Of a stretch of DNA of 64,000 nt, positions 26,665-35,525 are shown one piece after another. The position numbers were made by a program, and so were the translations under genes. Numbering within the stretch: the stretch's first letter is position 1; each line of letters begins with the position of its first letter. The notes beneath the pieces are model-generated. The model made no database searches. It was not told where the DNA came from and worked only from the letters and a program-made list of their open reading frames with translations. This stretch comes from Acidobacteriaceae bacterium (lineage in GTDB: Bacteria > Acidobacteriota > Terriglobia > Terriglobales > Acidobacteriaceae), in assembly GCA_025462885.1 (NCBI GenBank), contig JAOAPN010000012.1:62001-126000 (forward strand), read 5' to 3'.

Positions 26665-27971
26665 TGCGCGCCCATCTCTCCAATTCCGCATACAGCGTGC
26701 TGGAGTACGTCGCACAACCAGCCGGCATGATTCTGGCCGCACCCATCCTGCTCCGGCATCTGGGACTCGCCTCCTATGGATTGTGGCTCATCGCCAGCGC
26801 TGCTGTGGGCGCGGGAAGCATAGTCTCCTCGGGCTTCGGAGACGCAGTCATCCAGCGTATAGCCTGCCTTCGCGCCAGCAACGATGTCGACGGCGTTCGT
26901 CGCGTCATCTCCAATATGCTTGCCATCAACCTTATCCTCGGCTGCACTCTGGCTGCTCTCCTCTGGCTGGTCATTCCGTTTGCGGTGAACCGCATTACGC
27001 ACAACGATCCAACTCTCCATCAAGCTTGTCTCTGGTCGCTCCGCGTCGGTGCTCTGCTGATCGTAATCAAGTCTATCGAGAGCGTCTTCAACAGCTCCCA
27101 ACGCGCCTACGAGCGCTACGGCCCCGCAGTCAGGATCGGCATCGCGACGCGCCTGCTTGGAGTCGCTCTTACCATCGTCCTCGCGTTCCTCGGCTTCGGC
27201 GTCGTCTCCCTCATGTGCAGCACTGCCGCTCTCACGATTGCCGGAGCTATCACCCAGGCATCCGCTCTACGGCGTCATCTCGGTGCCGGGCACTTCAGCC
27301 CGGCACTGGATCGCGCCACTTCAGGTCAGCTCATGTCCTTTGGCTGCTTCGCCTGGCTGCAGGCCGTCTCCAGTGTTATCTTCGGCCAGGCCGACCGCCT
27401 CATTCTCGGAACCGCTCTTGGAGTTTCGGCAGTCGCCTTCTACGGCACTTCCGTACAACTTGCCCAGCCCATCCACGGTCTCACCGCTGCCGGCCTCCAC
27501 TTTCTCTTTCCCTACCTGGCCGTGCGCTTCCCCGCTGAAGCTAACGCCAGTCTGCGCCGCCCGGTCCTCACAGCCTTTGCCGCTAACCTTATCAGCGCCT
27601 GCATCCTCAGCGCTACGGTCGTCCTCCTCGGTCCCCACGTACTTGTCCTCTGGATGGGACCATCCTTCGCTGCCCAAGCGAGTGCATTGTTGCCCATTAT
27701 CGCTCTTAGCTTCGGCCTGCTCGCCATGAACGTCACGGCCCACTACACTCTGATGGCCTTGGGACACGTACGCATCGTAACCACCGCCAACATCGTTGGT
27801 GGTCTCTTGATGTTGCTTGCCATGACTGTTCTCATCCCCCGTCACGGTCTCGAAGGCGCCGCCCTCGCCCGTCTCTGGTACGGTCCCGCGACTCTCCTTC
27901 TCTATCTTCCCCTCGCTCGCCTGCTCCTCGCTTTTCCGTTGCGGACGAACGCCACTCTGGAGCAGGCATGA
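26664..27971 (+). CDS. Wzx-type oligosaccharide flippase
   Basis: A 435-residue polytopic protein with 12 to 14 hydrophobic segments, of the MVF/PST family. The opening SVLEYVAQPAGMILAAPILLRHLG and FGQADRLILGTALGVSAVAFYGTS segments are typical of Wzx flippases that move undecaprenyl-linked repeat units across the inner membrane. The start codon uses the last base of the previous stop (TGATG). It precedes the polymerase/ligase gene, as is normal in Wzx/Wzy operons. Which lipid-linked repeat unit it moves cannot be read from sequence. Confidence 0.85.
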   Translation: MRAHLSNSAYSVLEYVAQPAGMILAAPILLRHLGLASYGLWLIASAAVGAGSIVSSGFGDAVIQRIACLRASNDVDGVRRVISNMLAINLILGCTLAALLWLVIPFAVNRITHNDPTLHQACLWSLRVGALLIVIKSIESVFNSSQRAYERYGPAVRIGIATRLLGVALTIVLAFLGFGVVSLMCSTAALTIAGAITQASALRRHLGAGHFSPALDRATSGQLMSFGCFAWLQAVSSVIFGQADRLILGTALGVSAVAFYGTSVQLAQPIHGLTAAGLHFLFPYLAVRFPAEANASLRRPVLTAFAANLISACILSATVVLLGPHVLVLWMGPSFAAQASALLPIIALSFGLLAMNVTAHYTLMALGHVRIVTTANIVGGLLMLLAMTVLIPRHGLEGAALARLWYGPATLLLYLPLARLLLAFPLRTNATLEQA

Positions 27972-29179
27972 TCGCTCACTCTATCAACGCCGTAGTCCAG
28001 CCCAATCTCAGAACCTCGAGCGCCTTCACTGTGCCTGGCATTATCGGAATCTACTTTGGCCTGCGCGCCTGCATTACTTTCCTGTTCTTCCAGGCCGATC
28101 CTCAGACCGGCACCCAAATCAGCCTTGCGCTCAACTTCCTTCTGCTGGTGGCTGTGGCCTTCTACGTCGCAGGACCGGTCACGTTCACATTCCGCCGTGC
28201 ATGGTCTATCCTGCCCTTCCGTCTGGTTGTGTTATTCCTCGTCCTTACCCTTGTCAGTCTCACTTGGAGCGAAGCTCAATCCATCCCTGTGGCCTTCGCC
28301 TATTGGTGCGCGCCCGCTGCAGACGTAGCTCTTGTTTTCCTCCTCTTGCAGGCCGGCCCAATACAAGATGCCTTCGACTCTTTAATCAAAGGCTTCGTAG
28401 CCGGTGTTGCCATCCTCGCTCTCATCGCCTGGGCTGCCCCCACCATGCCTGATCTTCGCATCGGCAGCGACGACTTTCTCAGCCCTAATGTCATCGGATT
28501 CGAGGCGGCGCTTGGTGTCCTACTCTGCCAGTACCTTGCTCCCCACGGGTCTCGCTGGAAGTGGCTGGGTGCCGCGCTGGCCCTCACTCTGCTCCGCAGT
28601 CTCAGCAAGACTTCGATCTTTGTCTTCCTATTTGCCGAGGCCTACTTCCTCACCCGCACTACCACCCTTACCCGCACCCGGAAGCTTGCTCTCATCGGTG
28701 CGGCAGCCCTGGTTCTCCTCGTCTTCTCCAGCCTCTTGATTCGCTACTACGATCTCTACATCAATGCAGGTACCCAGGCCGAGACTCTCACAGGCCGCAC
28801 CATCATCTGGTTTACCTCTTTGAACTTCGCCTTCGAGGAGCCCTGGCTCGGACACGGCTTCCACTCCTTCCACTCTGTAGTTCCCGCTTTCGGCCCCTAC
28901 CAGGCGTGGCATGCGCACAATGAACTGCTCCACCAGTTCTTCTCCTATGGCATCCCCGGCGTCGTGCTGGTGATTGCCCTTTATGTCAGTCTCATCCGCC
29001 AACTCAGGCAGCCTCGATGGATGCCCACGACATCTTTGAACCTCGTCGCTCGCGCACTCCTGCTCATGACCATCGCCCGGGGCTTCGTCGAGGCCGAACG
29101 TTTCGATCTCTCCTATCCCTTATGGGCCATGACGGCCATCACCCTCACCCTGGCAAAATCGCAGGAGGCCCCTCTATGA
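27968..29179 (+). CDS. O-antigen ligase / Wzy-type polymerase
   Basis: A 403-residue polytopic protein with about ten to twelve spans. The Wzy_C/ligase motif region lies near residues 265-345: ETLTGRTIIWFTSLNF, WLGHGFHSF, then WHAHNELLHQFFSYGIPG. The HAHNELL stretch carries the histidine characteristic of the O-antigen ligase/polymerase superfamily. As the only such gene here it is probably the Wzy polymerase, joining flipped repeat units in the periplasm. The start overlaps the flippase stop by 4 bp. Confidence 0.85.
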   Translation: MIAHSINAVVQPNLRTSSAFTVPGIIGIYFGLRACITFLFFQADPQTGTQISLALNFLLLVAVAFYVAGPVTFTFRRAWSILPFRLVVLFLVLTLVSLTWSEAQSIPVAFAYWCAPAADVALVFLLLQAGPIQDAFDSLIKGFVAGVAILALIAWAAPTMPDLRIGSDDFLSPNVIGFEAALGVLLCQYLAPHGSRWKWLGAALALTLLRSLSKTSIFVFLFAEAYFLTRTTTLTRTRKLALIGAAALVLLVFSSLLIRYYDLYINAGTQAETLTGRTIIWFTSLNFAFEEPWLGHGFHSFHSVVPAFGPYQAWHAHNELLHQFFSYGIPGVVLVIALYVSLIRQLRQPRWMPTTSLNLVARALLLMTIARGFVEAERFDLSYPLWAMTAITLTLAKSQEAPL

Positions 29180-30054
29180 GCGGCGCCGCTTCACCTCTCA
29201 TCTCGATCGTCACGCCTTCGCTCAACCAGGCTGCCTTCCTCGGCGAAGCTCTTAAGAGCGTCCGGACCCAACAATACCCGGCATACGAACACATTGTCCT
29301 CGATGGCGGTTCAACCGACGGTACTTCCGAGTTACTGCAGCGCTATAGCGAATGTGCCGGAGGGACCCGTCTTGCCTGGCGATCCCACCCCGACGAAGGC
29401 CAGAGCGCCGCGCTCAACGAAGGCTTCCTCCAAGCGCGGGGCGATATTATCGGATGGCTTAATGCCGACGACCGTTATAGGTTCGGTTGCTTCGAATACG
29501 TCGCCCAGGCCTTCGCCCGTAATCCCGGTATCGATATCCTCTACGGCGACTACACCTTCATCGACCCCGCCGGTTGCCAACTTTCACTCCGCCGCGAGAT
29601 CGAGTTCAGCCACTTCATTCTCAAGTACCATCGTGTCCTTTACATCCCAACTACCGCTACCTTCTTCCGTCGCCGCATCTTCGAAGAACACAATTTCCTT
29701 CGCAAGGACCTCCACTTCGTCATGGACCTCGAATTCTTCCTGCGCCTCGCTGAAGCCGGTTACCGCTTCCACCATCTTCCCCGCGTCCTCGCTGATTTCC
29801 GCATTCATCCCAGCGCCAAGAGCGTAAAGTTCGTCGACCGTCAGCGCGCGGAACACCGCCGGGTCGTACTCGAATCCACCCCTCTGGCCAGCTATCTTCC
29901 AATCATGCCTCTGCGCCAAACCGCTGCCACGCTCCTCCAAATCCCGGCAGCTATCCTCCGCCACTCCGAAAAACTTCTCCGGGGTTTCTACTTCAACGAT
30001 CGTTGCGCCTCCCACTTCCTCTTGGAACAGATTCGCGGGGTCGATGTCCCATGA
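29176..30054 (+). CDS. GT2 family glycosyltransferase
   Basis: A 292-residue GT-A enzyme. The N-terminus reads SIVTPSLNQAAFLGEALKSV, followed by the nucleotide-binding DGGSTDGT and the metal-site NADD near residues 96-99 (GWLNADDRYR). A second acidic region occurs in MDLEFFLRLAEAGY, where the catalytic Asp of GT2 enzymes usually lies. It would add one sugar to the lipid-linked repeat unit from a nucleotide donor at the inner face of the membrane. No membrane segments are evident. ATGA overlap with the polymerase gene. Confidence 0.87.
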   Translation: MSGAASPLISIVTPSLNQAAFLGEALKSVRTQQYPAYEHIVLDGGSTDGTSELLQRYSECAGGTRLAWRSHPDEGQSAALNEGFLQARGDIIGWLNADDRYRFGCFEYVAQAFARNPGIDILYGDYTFIDPAGCQLSLRREIEFSHFILKYHRVLYIPTTATFFRRRIFEEHNFLRKDLHFVMDLEFFLRLAEAGYRFHHLPRVLADFRIHPSAKSVKFVDRQRAEHRRVVLESTPLASYLPIMPLRQTAATLLQIPAAILRHSEKLLRGFYFNDRCASHFLLEQIRGVDVP

Positions 30055-31232
30055 GAATTCTCGTCCCTACAATCTCCTCCGCGACCCGCCCCGACGGCGT
30101 CACCCGCCACGCCATCAACCTCGCCCGTTGCCTGCTCCTCGAGCCGTCCGTTACGCAGGTTGATCTCGTCATCGGCCCATGGCAGCAGCCCTACATCCAA
30201 TCCCTCCTCGGCACCCTTGACTCACGCCTCCGTCTCCACATCGAGCCCATCCAATCTGCTCCGCTCGCCCGGAACCTTTGGTACTACACCTCCCTCCCTC
30301 GTCTGGCCAAAGCCCTCCACTCCGATCTCATACACGCCACTTACCCTGTCCCGCTCAATCGCCGTCGCATCCCTTGTCCCGTCGTCGTCACCCTCCACGA
30401 CCTTTACCCCTACGACATTCCGGAAAACTTCGGCTACCCCAGGGTCTTCCTCAATCGCCTCATCCTCGAGCAGTGTCTCTCGGCTGCGGACGCCATTGCC
30501 TGTGTCTCAACCTCTACCCTCAAGCGCCTCACTACCCATCGTCCGTCGCTCAAGCAGAAGTCCACCCGCATCTACAACTGCATCGAATCGGTATCTGCCG
30601 AATCGCAAGCTCATTCGCCTCATGAACTCATTACCAAGCATCCGTTCCTCCTCACCGTCGCGCAGCATCGCCGCAACAAAAATATCCCCCTCACCCTCGC
30701 CGTCTTCCGCCGTCTGATCGAACATCCGCTTGCCCAGCATCCCGATCTCCTCTTGCTTCTCGTCGGCAACGAAGGACCCGAGACTCCCATGCTCCGCGCT
30801 CTTCTTGAACACGAGCCTTTTAAATCCCGCGTTGTCCTTCTCAGCGGCATCAGCGACCAGCAGCTCCAGTGGTGCTATCGCCACGCCGAGCTTTTCCTCT
30901 CGACCTCTTCTCTCGAAGGCTTCGGTCTCCCTATCGCCGAAGCGATGTCCGCCGGGTGTCCCGTCGTATGCTCCGATAGCCCCGTCTTCCGCGAACTCGG
31001 CGAAGGTCTCTCCTCCCTCGTCTCCCTGGGCGCCCACGCTGAACAACGCTTCGTTCAGGTCATCGAAGGCGTGCTCGGTCAGCCACGCCCAGCACCCACG
31101 CTCTTCCCGCAACTCGCTCCACTCACAATCGCTGAACGTTACGTGCAGCTCTACCGCGACTTGCTCGCAGCTCACCCCATGTACTACACAGCCCCACTTC
31201 AATTCGAAGATCAGAAAGGCGGTCTTGCATGA
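30051..31232 (+). CDS. GT4 family glycosyltransferase
   Basis: A 393-residue GT-B enzyme. The N-terminal lobe starts RILVPTISSATRPDGVTRHAINLAR and the acceptor-side loop is VTLHDLYPYDIPENFG. The donor lobe has the retaining GT4 E-x7-E motif, EGFGLPIAE, with glutamates at about residues 289 and 297. ATGA overlap with the GT2 gene places it in the same operon, where it would add a sugar to the repeat unit. The specificity cannot be predicted. Confidence 0.87.
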   Translation: MRILVPTISSATRPDGVTRHAINLARCLLLEPSVTQVDLVIGPWQQPYIQSLLGTLDSRLRLHIEPIQSAPLARNLWYYTSLPRLAKALHSDLIHATYPVPLNRRRIPCPVVVTLHDLYPYDIPENFGYPRVFLNRLILEQCLSAADAIACVSTSTLKRLTTHRPSLKQKSTRIYNCIESVSAESQAHSPHELITKHPFLLTVAQHRRNKNIPLTLAVFRRLIEHPLAQHPDLLLLLVGNEGPETPMLRALLEHEPFKSRVVLLSGISDQQLQWCYRHAELFLSTSSLEGFGLPIAEAMSAGCPVVCSDSPVFRELGEGLSSLVSLGAHAEQRFVQVIEGVLGQPRPAPTLFPQLAPLTIAERYVQLYRDLLAAHPMYYTAPLQFEDQKGGLA

Positions 31233-32065
31233 GGGCGCCAGATAACAGCAGCCTCGTCGATGTACTCGGTGTGCAGATTGCACCGATCGACATGAATGGC
31301 GCTATTGCTCAACTCGCCGACGCCCTCCACCATCGCACCAAGGGCTACGTCTGCCTGACAGGCGTTCACGGCGTGATGGAGGCTCATAGAAATCCGGAGC
31401 TTCGCCCTTTCTTCGCCGACTCCCTCCTCACGGCGCCCGACGGCATCCCCATGGTATGGCTCGGCCACTGGCAAGGCCACACAACGATGCGCCAGGTCAC
31501 CGGACCCGATCTTATGCTCGAGGTTCTCAGCCGCCCCGAGTTCGCGGGCCGCACCCATTTCCTGTTCGGAGGCAAGCCGGGAGTAGCCAACGAACTTCGT
31601 CACGCCCTGCAGCTTCGCTACCCCGCTACCCGCATTCTCGGAACCTATACTCCACCCTTTCGCGAGCTCTCGCCCCAGGAAGACGATGACCTCATCGCCA
31701 CCGTGGCCAGTTTGCGTCCCGACATCATCTGGGTGGGCATCAGTACGCCCCGCCAGGAGCGCTTCATGCACCGCATGCTCCCGCGTCTCGATACAACCCT
31801 GATGTTCGGCGTCGGCGCAGCGTTCGACTTCCATACTGGACGCATCCGCGACAGTCCTAAGTGGGTTAAGAGTGCCGGCCTTCAATGGCTCGACCGTCTC
31901 ATTCAGGACCCGCGCCATCTCTGGAAGCGCTACCTGCGCAATAACCCTACCTTTCTCTGGCACATCCTGTTGCAGCTCAGCCATCTTCGAACCTACCCGT
32001 CGGTCAGTTCGGACGCGGCCGCTGCAAGCAGTAGCATCCTCCACAAGGTTGGCCACGACCTGTGA
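31229..32065 (+). CDS. WecG/TagA/CpsF family glycosyltransferase (GT26)
   Basis: A 278-residue protein of the WecG/TagA family. Characteristic blocks are LTGVHGVMEAHRNPEL, LLTAPDGIPMVWLG, RVTGPDLML-like and VGISTPRQERFMHR, with PDIIWVGI before the last. In known cases these enzymes transfer a second sugar (ManNAc or ManNAcA) to an undecaprenyl-diphosphate-linked GlcNAc. That makes this a good candidate for the second step of repeat-unit assembly. No enzyme for the priming step (PglC/WcaJ or WecA type) is in the window. Confidence 0.85.
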   Translation: MRAPDNSSLVDVLGVQIAPIDMNGAIAQLADALHHRTKGYVCLTGVHGVMEAHRNPELRPFFADSLLTAPDGIPMVWLGHWQGHTTMRQVTGPDLMLEVLSRPEFAGRTHFLFGGKPGVANELRHALQLRYPATRILGTYTPPFRELSPQEDDDLIATVASLRPDIIWVGISTPRQERFMHRMLPRLDTTLMFGVGAAFDFHTGRIRDSPKWVKSAGLQWLDRLIQDPRHLWKRYLRNNPTFLWHILLQLSHLRTYPSVSSDAAAASSSILHKVGHDL

Positions 32066-34149
32066 CCCAAAAGCCACTCACGCGTCTTCATCAAATCGCG
32101 GAGTGGCTTCTGCTCGCGGCTCTTACGGTCGTGTTCGCATTCCACATCTTGCCCAATGCCTGGCGTACGCTCAACACCGATTTCCCCAACTACCTGCTTA
32201 CCGCCCAACTCGCCCGGCAAGGCTACGACACCTCCCAGGCTTACGACTGGCGCTGGCTGCAACGCGAAAAGGATCACCGCGGCATCGACCAGCGCATCGT
32301 CGGTCTCGCCCCCATCACTCCCTTCTCCACGCTCTTCGTCTGGCCCCTTGCCAACCTTGCCCCGCTCACGGCCAAGCATGTCTGGCTCGTACTTCAACTC
32401 GGTCTTCTTATCCCCGTTGCCTTTGCGCTACGCGTCCTGACACAGCAGCCTCTCAGACGCATCGCGCTACTCGCCCTGGCCTGTCAGCCGCTGCATCGCA
32501 ATCTACTTTACGGCCAGTTCTATATCCTTCTCCTGGCCCTGCTCGTCGCCGCGTGCTGGGCCTACTGGCGGCGTCTCTCCATCCTTGCGGGCGCACTTAT
32601 TGGTATCGCGACTATGACCAAGATCTTCCCCGCCATCTTCCTGCTCTACTTCCTCCGCAAGCGCGATGGTCGTGCCCTGGCGGCTGGTGTACTTACCATC
32701 GCCCTGTGCAGCGCGGTCTCCGTAGCGGTGTACGGCTGGAGCATGCATCGCTACTACCTGGAAATTATCCTTCCCTGGACCCTCCGCGGCGAGGCCCTCC
32801 CACCCTACATCCTCTCTGCCTCGTCTCTCTCAACCCTCCTACACTGTCTCTTCGTCTTCGAGCCGCAGTGGAATCCGCATCCCTGGCATAACCTTCCCGC
32901 AGTCTTCGCGATCCTCGCCCCCACGTTGCAGATGCTAATCCTGGCCCCGGCGCTCTTACTCATTCCAACCGGCGCAACGATCGACGACCGGACCAGCGCA
33001 CCGCTCGAGTGGTCCGCCCTCCTCTGCGCGACCCTGGCTATCTCTACCGTGCCCGCCTCCTACAACTTCACACTCCTTCTCCTACCCATCGTCGTACTCT
33101 CAGCCGCTTTGATCCCGCGGAACAGGCTCATTGCTCTCATCGCTGTCTTCTTGTTTCTGGCTATCGGCTACCCAGGCTGGAAGACCTCACAGGTCGATGG
33201 TCTTGCCGCGATCCTCCACGTCCCTCGCCTCTTTTTTCTCATCGCCTTCACCGGCCTCTGTCTCTGGCCCATCGCTCAGGGCCGGTTCAAAACCCCTGCT
33301 CCAAATAACGCACCCAATCACCTTCATCCACAATCGGATCTAATCTGGTCCGCGACGTTCTTCGCTATTCTCGTCTTCAGCATCGTCTCGAATCTCCGTC
33401 ATCAACGCGGCCTTTATGACGACTATCAGTTCCGCATTCCCATACATCCGGACTCACTGCTCGCAGTCCAGCCATCCCAAGGCGGCACCGGAGTCGAATC
33501 GATCAACCTCTACCCGGAAGGCTACCGCCTGACTGAAGACGGCGCAGTCTCTGAGCCCATCGAATCTGGCTCCGACGCACTAAGCTTCGCCTCAAGCTCC
33601 AACACGCGCTGGATTGAACAGGTCAACACGACCTCGCGGTTGGTCGCACCGAACTACCTCACAATCGACAATGCTCGTTCGCCCATCCTAGCTGCCGACG
33701 GAACCCTCATCGCCTACATTCGTGACGAACTGGGACGGGGACGTCTCTACGCGCACGAGGTTCTTGTCTCGTCCGAATCCATGAACGTTCTCGAAGCCAC
33801 AGCCCTCTCCGACGGATCTTTTCTCGCCGCAGCCTCCATCCGTAGCGAGCCCGAACAGATCTTCGAGATCAAACCGAACCAGGCGTCGCAACCGGCGAAC
33901 CTTGGCAGGGCACGCTATCCCGCCCTCTCGCCCGACGGCCGATGGCTCGCGTACAGCCGCTTTGAACAAGGGAGCTGGAACCTATGGCTCGAGAATCGTA
34001 GCACCCATGCGATCCATTCCCTTACCAGCGGTGCCTGCAATCACGTAGAGCCTGCATGGGAGCAGGACTCGAAAACCCTTCTTTACGCGAGCGACTGCGG
34101 GCGGGCATTGGGTTTTACCGCCATCTGCCGCCGAAGAGTCATTCCATGA
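32062..34149 (+). CDS. GT87 (DUF2029) membrane mannosyltransferase-like domain fused to TolB-like propeller
   Basis: A 695-residue protein. Residues 1 to about 420 are polytopic and match the GT87/DUF2029 polyprenyl-phosphate-dependent family: FPNYLLTAQLARQGYD, then PFSTLFVWPLA. After a further span, residues about 450-695 are soluble and periplasmic, with TolB/PD40-type repeats (ILAADGTLIAYIRDE, LSPDGRWLAYSRFEQGSWNLWLEN, VEPAWEQDSKTLLYASDCG). I know of no such fusion as standard; it may bind the growing polymer. The start GTG 32062 overlaps the previous stop. This is the last gene of the operon that begins at the porin. Confidence 0.82.
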   Translation: MTQKPLTRLHQIAEWLLLAALTVVFAFHILPNAWRTLNTDFPNYLLTAQLARQGYDTSQAYDWRWLQREKDHRGIDQRIVGLAPITPFSTLFVWPLANLAPLTAKHVWLVLQLGLLIPVAFALRVLTQQPLRRIALLALACQPLHRNLLYGQFYILLLALLVAACWAYWRRLSILAGALIGIATMTKIFPAIFLLYFLRKRDGRALAAGVLTIALCSAVSVAVYGWSMHRYYLEIILPWTLRGEALPPYILSASSLSTLLHCLFVFEPQWNPHPWHNLPAVFAILAPTLQMLILAPALLLIPTGATIDDRTSAPLEWSALLCATLAISTVPASYNFTLLLLPIVVLSAALIPRNRLIALIAVFLFLAIGYPGWKTSQVDGLAAILHVPRLFFLIAFTGLCLWPIAQGRFKTPAPNNAPNHLHPQSDLIWSATFFAILVFSIVSNLRHQRGLYDDYQFRIPIHPDSLLAVQPSQGGTGVESINLYPEGYRLTEDGAVSEPIESGSDALSFASSSNTRWIEQVNTTSRLVAPNYLTIDNARSPILAADGTLIAYIRDELGRGRLYAHEVLVSSESMNVLEATALSDGSFLAAASIRSEPEQIFEIKPNQASQPANLGRARYPALSPDGRWLAYSRFEQGSWNLWLENRSTHAIHSLTSGACNHVEPAWEQDSKTLLYASDCGRALGFTAICRRRVIP

Positions 34150-34165
34150 GGAAAAAGTTAGCAAA

Positions 34166-34193
34166 CAGACAAACGCGTGACACCACAGTGACA
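34166..34193 (+). promoter_or_regulatory. Array B: three GACA hexamers at 11-bp period before the HprK-like gene
   Basis: CAGACA (34166), GTGACA (34177) and GTGACA (34188) are spaced exactly 11 bp. TAAACT at 34214-34219 begins 21 bp after the last repeat base and could be the -10; the gap from the last repeat base is identical to array A. The array lies in the 153-bp gap between the propeller-fused glycosyltransferase and the HprK-like gene and would give the latter its own promoter. A 6-bp GC hairpin at 34233-34250 falls between it and the start codon. Confidence 0.7.
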
Positions 34194-34302
34194 ATTCGAA
34201 CTGAACACTTCCTTAAACTCAGCGCATAGAGTCCGGCCTACAAAGGCCGGCCTCCAGCGAGCACCTCATCCATCGCAACATTCCCAGCCCACCGGAGCGT
34301 CT

Positions 34303-35439
34303 ATGCCACCCGAAGCGCCACCCAGCCGCCGCCTCGAACGCGAGATCTCCGACCCACTTCTGGCCATGCAGTCCTTTCCCTACCGTCGGCGCTTCTTCCC
34401 GCTCGGCTTCGAGCTCCAGATCGAATCGAACTCCGAGGAGATCCTGACCGCTGCGCAGGAGAGTTGGGGCGAGCAGGTCTCCCCCATCACCCCGAGCGGC
34501 TATCTCCTCAAGCTCCGTCTCGGAGTTCTTCCTTCCGGAGGAGCTCTGTGCCCACCCGCAACTGTGGTCCGGGCAAACTCCCACCTTCTCACCATCCTCG
34601 CCGATCAAGAGAACTTCGCCGTCTGCGACCTTCGCCTGGGCGAAGCGTTCGGGTGGATCAGCCCTTCCTGCCTCGCTCACCGAAGCTACCTCCGCTACCA
34701 CTTTCTCGAAGCCATCGCCCTCTGCCTTCTCTCTGGCTCCCACATCACCCCGATACATGGAGCTGCCATCAGTCTCAACCATCGCGGCCTCCTGCTCTGC
34801 GGCGAATCTGGCGCCGGCAAATCCACCCTTGCCTACGCCTGTGCGCGCTCAGGCTGGACCTTCACCTCCGACGACGCCAGCTACCTGCTCTGGAAGCAGG
34901 AACGAACCAGCGGAGAGCAGCATCCGTTAGACCTCCCCCAGGAACAACCCAGGGTGCGCGGGAATGCATACCAGGTCCGATTCCGTCCCTCCGCCCGCGA
35001 TCTCTTCCCTGAACTCGAAGGCCGCGGTCTCACCCCACGAACCGAAGGCAAACCCTCCATCGAGGTCCGCACCGCCGAACTGACTCGTATCACCATCGCT
35101 CCCGAAGCCAGCATTCACGCCATCATCCTGCTTCATCGTCACGATTCAGCAGAGGTCAATCTCAAGCGTCTCACCCGGGAGGACATCGAACCTTATCTTG
35201 AGGCCTCACTCTTCCCGCTCGAGGGCATTCGCCAACTCCAGGCATCTGCCCTCGAACCCCTCCTCCGACTGCCCGTCTACGAGATCCACTATCGGGATCT
35301 TGCTCCAGCAATCGCGAGCCTCGAACAGCTCACTCGAGAAATCGATCCATGGACAGCGCAAGTCCCTCCGAAAATCGACACGCTCAATCGCCAGAAGCTA
35401 CTCCAGAACATTCAACCTTTTCAACTCAACTCGCACTGA
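34303..35439 (+). CDS. HPr kinase-like (HprK-related) P-loop protein
   Basis: A 378-residue soluble protein. The P-loop GESGAGKST is at residues 167-175 in ITPIHGAAISLNHRGLLLCG, followed by the Asp pair in FTSDDASYLLW, as in the HprK/PckA kinase fold. It lacks the N-terminal DRTGG-type domain of Gram-positive HprK. Related genes occur in exopolysaccharide loci as HprK-related kinases and in RiPP clusters as tailoring kinases. Together with the nucleotidyltransferase-fold protein at 21243 it suggests an HPr-rel-A-like system, but no PqqD-like protein is visible. The substrate (protein or small molecule) is unknown. It has its own operator array. Confidence 0.8.
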   Translation: MPPEAPPSRRLEREISDPLLAMQSFPYRRRFFPLGFELQIESNSEEILTAAQESWGEQVSPITPSGYLLKLRLGVLPSGGALCPPATVVRANSHLLTILADQENFAVCDLRLGEAFGWISPSCLAHRSYLRYHFLEAIALCLLSGSHITPIHGAAISLNHRGLLLCGESGAGKSTLAYACARSGWTFTSDDASYLLWKQERTSGEQHPLDLPQEQPRVRGNAYQVRFRPSARDLFPELEGRGLTPRTEGKPSIEVRTAELTRITIAPEASIHAIILLHRHDSAEVNLKRLTREDIEPYLEASLFPLEGIRQLQASALEPLLRLPVYEIHYRDLAPAIASLEQLTREIDPWTAQVPPKIDTLNRQKLLQNIQPFQLNSH

Positions 35440-35486
35440 ATGCAAAACGTCGACCTCGGCAGAATTCCGCGAGGCTGGGAGGCCCC

Positions 35487-35525
35487 GTGACAAATCAATG
35501 ACAATACCCGGACAAAACTCTGACA
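35487..35525 (+). promoter_or_regulatory. Array C: four hexamers at 11-bp period before the radical SAM operon
   Basis: GTGACA (35487), ATGACA (35498), CGGACA (35509) and CTGACA (35520) are spaced exactly 11 bp; all contain the core GACA. A weak CACACT at 35546 begins 21 bp after the last base of the last repeat. This is the same geometry as arrays A and B. The array is 46 bp upstream of the first radical SAM gene, which has only AGG at 35560-35562 as a ribosome site. It is the third member of a shared operator set. Confidence 0.75.

Noticed and set aside
34146..34229. A 27-codon frame with ATGA overlap to the propeller-fused glycosyltransferase, considered as a RiPP precursor for the radical SAM enzymes
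   Set aside because: It covers operator array B, has no recognisable core or leader, and its sequence is explained by the repeats. The overlap of start and stop is likely chance.
35440..35490. A 16-codon frame directly after the HprK-like stop
   Set aside because: No ribosome site, too short, and not similar to the other two short frames.
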